Shown piece after piece: positions 62,399-64,000 of a stretch of 64,000 bases of DNA. The notes below the pieces were generated by a model. The model did no database searches and had not been told where the DNA came from. It saw nothing but the letters and a program-made list of their open reading frames with translations. Location: the NCBI RefSeq assembly GCF_009730915.1, contig NC_052475.1:124001-188000 (forward strand). Reading direction: 5' to 3'. Position 1 is the stretch's first letter; every line of letters starts with the position of its first letter. The translations under genes were made by a program, and so were the position numbers. Origin of the DNA: Dioscorea cayenensis subsp. rotundata. Its lineage: Eukaryota > Streptophyta > Magnoliopsida > Dioscoreales > Dioscoreaceae.

Positions 62399-63141
62399 AT
62401 GGTAATGATCTTATTAGTACCTTGCTTGGATTCTCTTCTGATATACTATGCATAATATGCATATATATATATAGATCGTGCAGATATGGATGTTGATTAG
62501 TGAGCCATATATTTATGTATTATTAACCAACCATTTTGATCACTCACTTGTATATATATCTTATATGTTGGCAGAGGTGCGCTGCAGCATGCCGTTCCTA
62601 CCGCCCATGTGGTTACCCTGGATGTCCCCATACAGAGGACGTCCAAATCGGAGTGGACAACAATGCTTACGGTGACTACAACATGGACATCCTTGACAAC
62701 CATGTCCTTGGCGGACGTGGAAAAGTGAGGCTGGGTGTGGGGAACGACGCTTGGGGTGACAATCGCGGCAGCATAAGAGACAACGATGTCTACAACGCAG
62801 ATGGGACTGTTGACATTGGAGTGGCAAACACTGCTGGGCGTAACAGCTACATGGAAATTTATCGGAACAAGGTGGATGGCAGCAGCCCTGGTGCTCATGT
62901 TCGTATGGGAGTTGCTAACGATGCATGCTGTGATAACCGCATGAAAGTCATGCGTAACACTGTGAAGAACGCCACGGATGATGTGGACATTGGCGTGGGA
63001 AACAGAGCTGGAAGGCATAACAATATGCAAGTTTATGACAACGAGGTTCTCGGCGGAACCGGAAGGGTTAAAATTGGAACCGGAAATACGGCCACCACCG
63101 ATAACAACTGCCGGATTCGTGGCAACAAGGTTTATCGTTAA
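62399..63141 (+). CDS. Gene G: Cys-motif plus six-repeat protein, best-preserved family member
   Basis: Exon 1 is ATG only (62399-62401, donor GTAATG). Exon 2 is 62575-63141 after acceptor TTGGCAG. Product 189 aa. The N-terminus reads RCAAACRSYRPCGYPGCPH, a perfect C-x3-C-x4-P-C-x4-C-P match. Six repeats of 24-30 residues fill the rest: VQIGVDNNAYGDYNMDI, VRLGVGNDAWGDNRGSI, VDIGVANTAGRNSYMEI, VRMGVANDACCDNRMKV, VDIGVGNRAGRHNNMQV and VKIGTGNTATTDNNCRI, each followed by a DN-x-V or NxV turn and a Gly/Asp-rich link. There is no in-frame ATG upstream in the intron, so the ATG exon is the natural start. No leader peptide or membrane segment. Function unknown; a beta-solenoid fold is my inference from the periodic V-x-I / N-x-V spacing. 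Confidence 0.8.
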
Positions 63142-63736
63142 GTACCACGAACGCAAGTCAAGAATATATCTACATATACTAGCAACCTGCTGTTGCCTGT
63201 CATAAGTCTATTAACTGGTTGTGGTCGCTGCTTTACTATATACTGTTTGATATATAAGGGCAGTTAGTTGTATTGCGTATGTCATGTGTGAAAGCTTGTC
63301 AGCTCTATATTATCTTTGATGAAATAATATGGCAGCAGTATATATATAAATATATTAAACGCTTTGTGATGCCCTGTCCCCTACAGGTTGTTGGTCTTTG
63401 TTTATATATATCATTATCATATATGGACCGGAGGAGGATGTTAAATACTTTATTTCTTTGTTCTTTTTTAATTATTTATTAAGGGAGCCGGTAAGGAAGT
63501 CCATTCCACCACCCTGGCTGCTTATAATGATCGTCTAGCTTCAGAGAGGGCAGTGACCCAAGTCTTCCCCTGTTTTTGGGTCCTCAGCTTACAACAATGG
63601 TATTCTCTCTCTCTCCCTTCGAACAGAAGAACCAGGAGATCCATCATCTTGTAATCGGCCCAGGCCCATTTATTCATGGACATTAAACCGTTGATGTATT
63701 GTTCACTGGTCTTGTCTTGTTTTGTTTGTTTTCCAG

Positions 63737-63883
63737 GTTGGCGAAGTTGAAACTCCAACATCTGGCCCAACGGTGGACGCCGACGAGACAACAAGTTCTC
63801 CTCACCAACCAATCAACGACCAACTGGCTATGGTACCTCTGCCAGTGCCAACTGGGGACACTCCTCTGACCACTGACTTCCAG
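63737..63883 (+). CDS. Candidate internal exon of a gene running off the right edge
   Basis: A 147-base open segment lies between a pyrimidine-rich TTTTCCAG acceptor and a CAG|GTAACG donor, phase 0 at both ends. It encodes 49 residues rich in Thr, Pro, Asp and Ser (VGEVETPTSGPTVDADE...). An ATG followed directly by GT (63597-63601) lies 137 bases upstream, which would repeat the ATG-only exon layout of the cluster, but there is no Cys motif in this exon. It could be an exon of a gene-B-like relative. Low certainty. Confidence 0.3.
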
Positions 63884-64000
63884 GTAACGAACTCCTCTTG
63901 GACTTGATTGCATGTACAGCTCTTCCTGCCTATTGTACAGAGGATTTGAGATTCATATGCCTTTTCCATTCTCTTGACATCCAGTTTTAACCCTTGATTG

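Larger units (their letters stand above)
60390..63700 (+). repeat. Segmental duplication, right copy (contains gene G)
   Basis: Collinear with 50830-54000. Non-coding blocks at 60390-62400 match 50830-53020 in order, and blocks after gene G (63180-63560) match 53500-53890, including 'caacctgctgttgcctgtcataagtcta' type sequence. No other gene is supportable between 60390 and 62398. Confidence 0.8.

Noticed and set aside
62497-63156. 219-codon open frame on the minus strand opposite gene G
   Set aside because: It is antisense to the repeat region, lacks Cys motif or known domain, and exists because the GTN/GGN/AAC-rich repeats contain no antisense stops. The same effect gives the 183-codon plus-strand frame opposite gene A (36873-37424).
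1-64000. tRNA, rRNA, known miRNA precursors or CRISPR arrays
   Set aside because: I looked for tRNA B-box patterns, rRNA stretches, common plant miRNA sequences and spaced direct repeats on both strands by eye and found none convincing.

Overview
This window is nuclear DNA from a flowering plant. The evidence is long AT-rich intergenic DNA, genes with many GT-AG introns, a 22-exon plastid starch branching enzyme of class II, plant-specific protein families, and layered remnants of plant transposons (Ty1-copia, Ty3-gypsy, L1-type LINE, CACTA, MITEs). The species cannot be fixed from the sequence.

Layout. Positions 1-6100 are a transposon and pseudogene graveyard: a gypsy gag fragment, an element with GC-rich ends, a CACTA terminus, a broken ABCG/PDR transporter fragment and a 5'-truncated LINE. 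Positions 7968-19600 hold the starch branching enzyme II gene. It has a G-box and TATA promoter, an in-frame 57-bp repeat in the N-terminal extension, and an apparent one-base insertion in exon 12. Two tandem 635-bp MITEs follow at 20.3-21.6 kb. A gene of a plant DUF4378-type family lies at 24.8-27.5 kb and a coiled-coil/low-complexity protein gene at 29.7-33.0 kb. A 2.5-kb solo LTR with GATGG target duplications occupies 33.3-35.8 kb.

Positions 36.8-63.1 kb are the most interesting part. They hold a cluster of seven related genes on both strands (named A to G here) for small proteins I do not recognise. Five members (A, B, E, F, G) share a first coding exon that is only the ATG, interrupted at once by an intron, followed by an exon that opens with an invariant motif C-x3-C-x4-P-C-x4-C-P. 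A, E, F and G then carry degenerate repeats of about 28 residues (consensus V-x-I-G-V-G-N-x-A-G-x-D-N-x-M-x-V-x-x-N-x-V-x-G-G), which look like turns of a beta-solenoid. B carries about one repeat after a long Pro/Arg/Tyr-rich region. C and D are intronless tandem duplicates that end in one such turn. F is frameshifted and shorter than its sister copy G. F and G lie in a 3.2-kb segmental duplication whose copies are now separated by LINE fragments and a complete but degenerate Ty1-copia element (55547-60380, TSD TATTT). A possible further exon begins near the right edge.

The cluster looks like a locally expanding, lineage-restricted family. Its function cannot be inferred from sequence alone. 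All exon coordinates were read by eye from splice signals, reading frame and, where available, family conservation.
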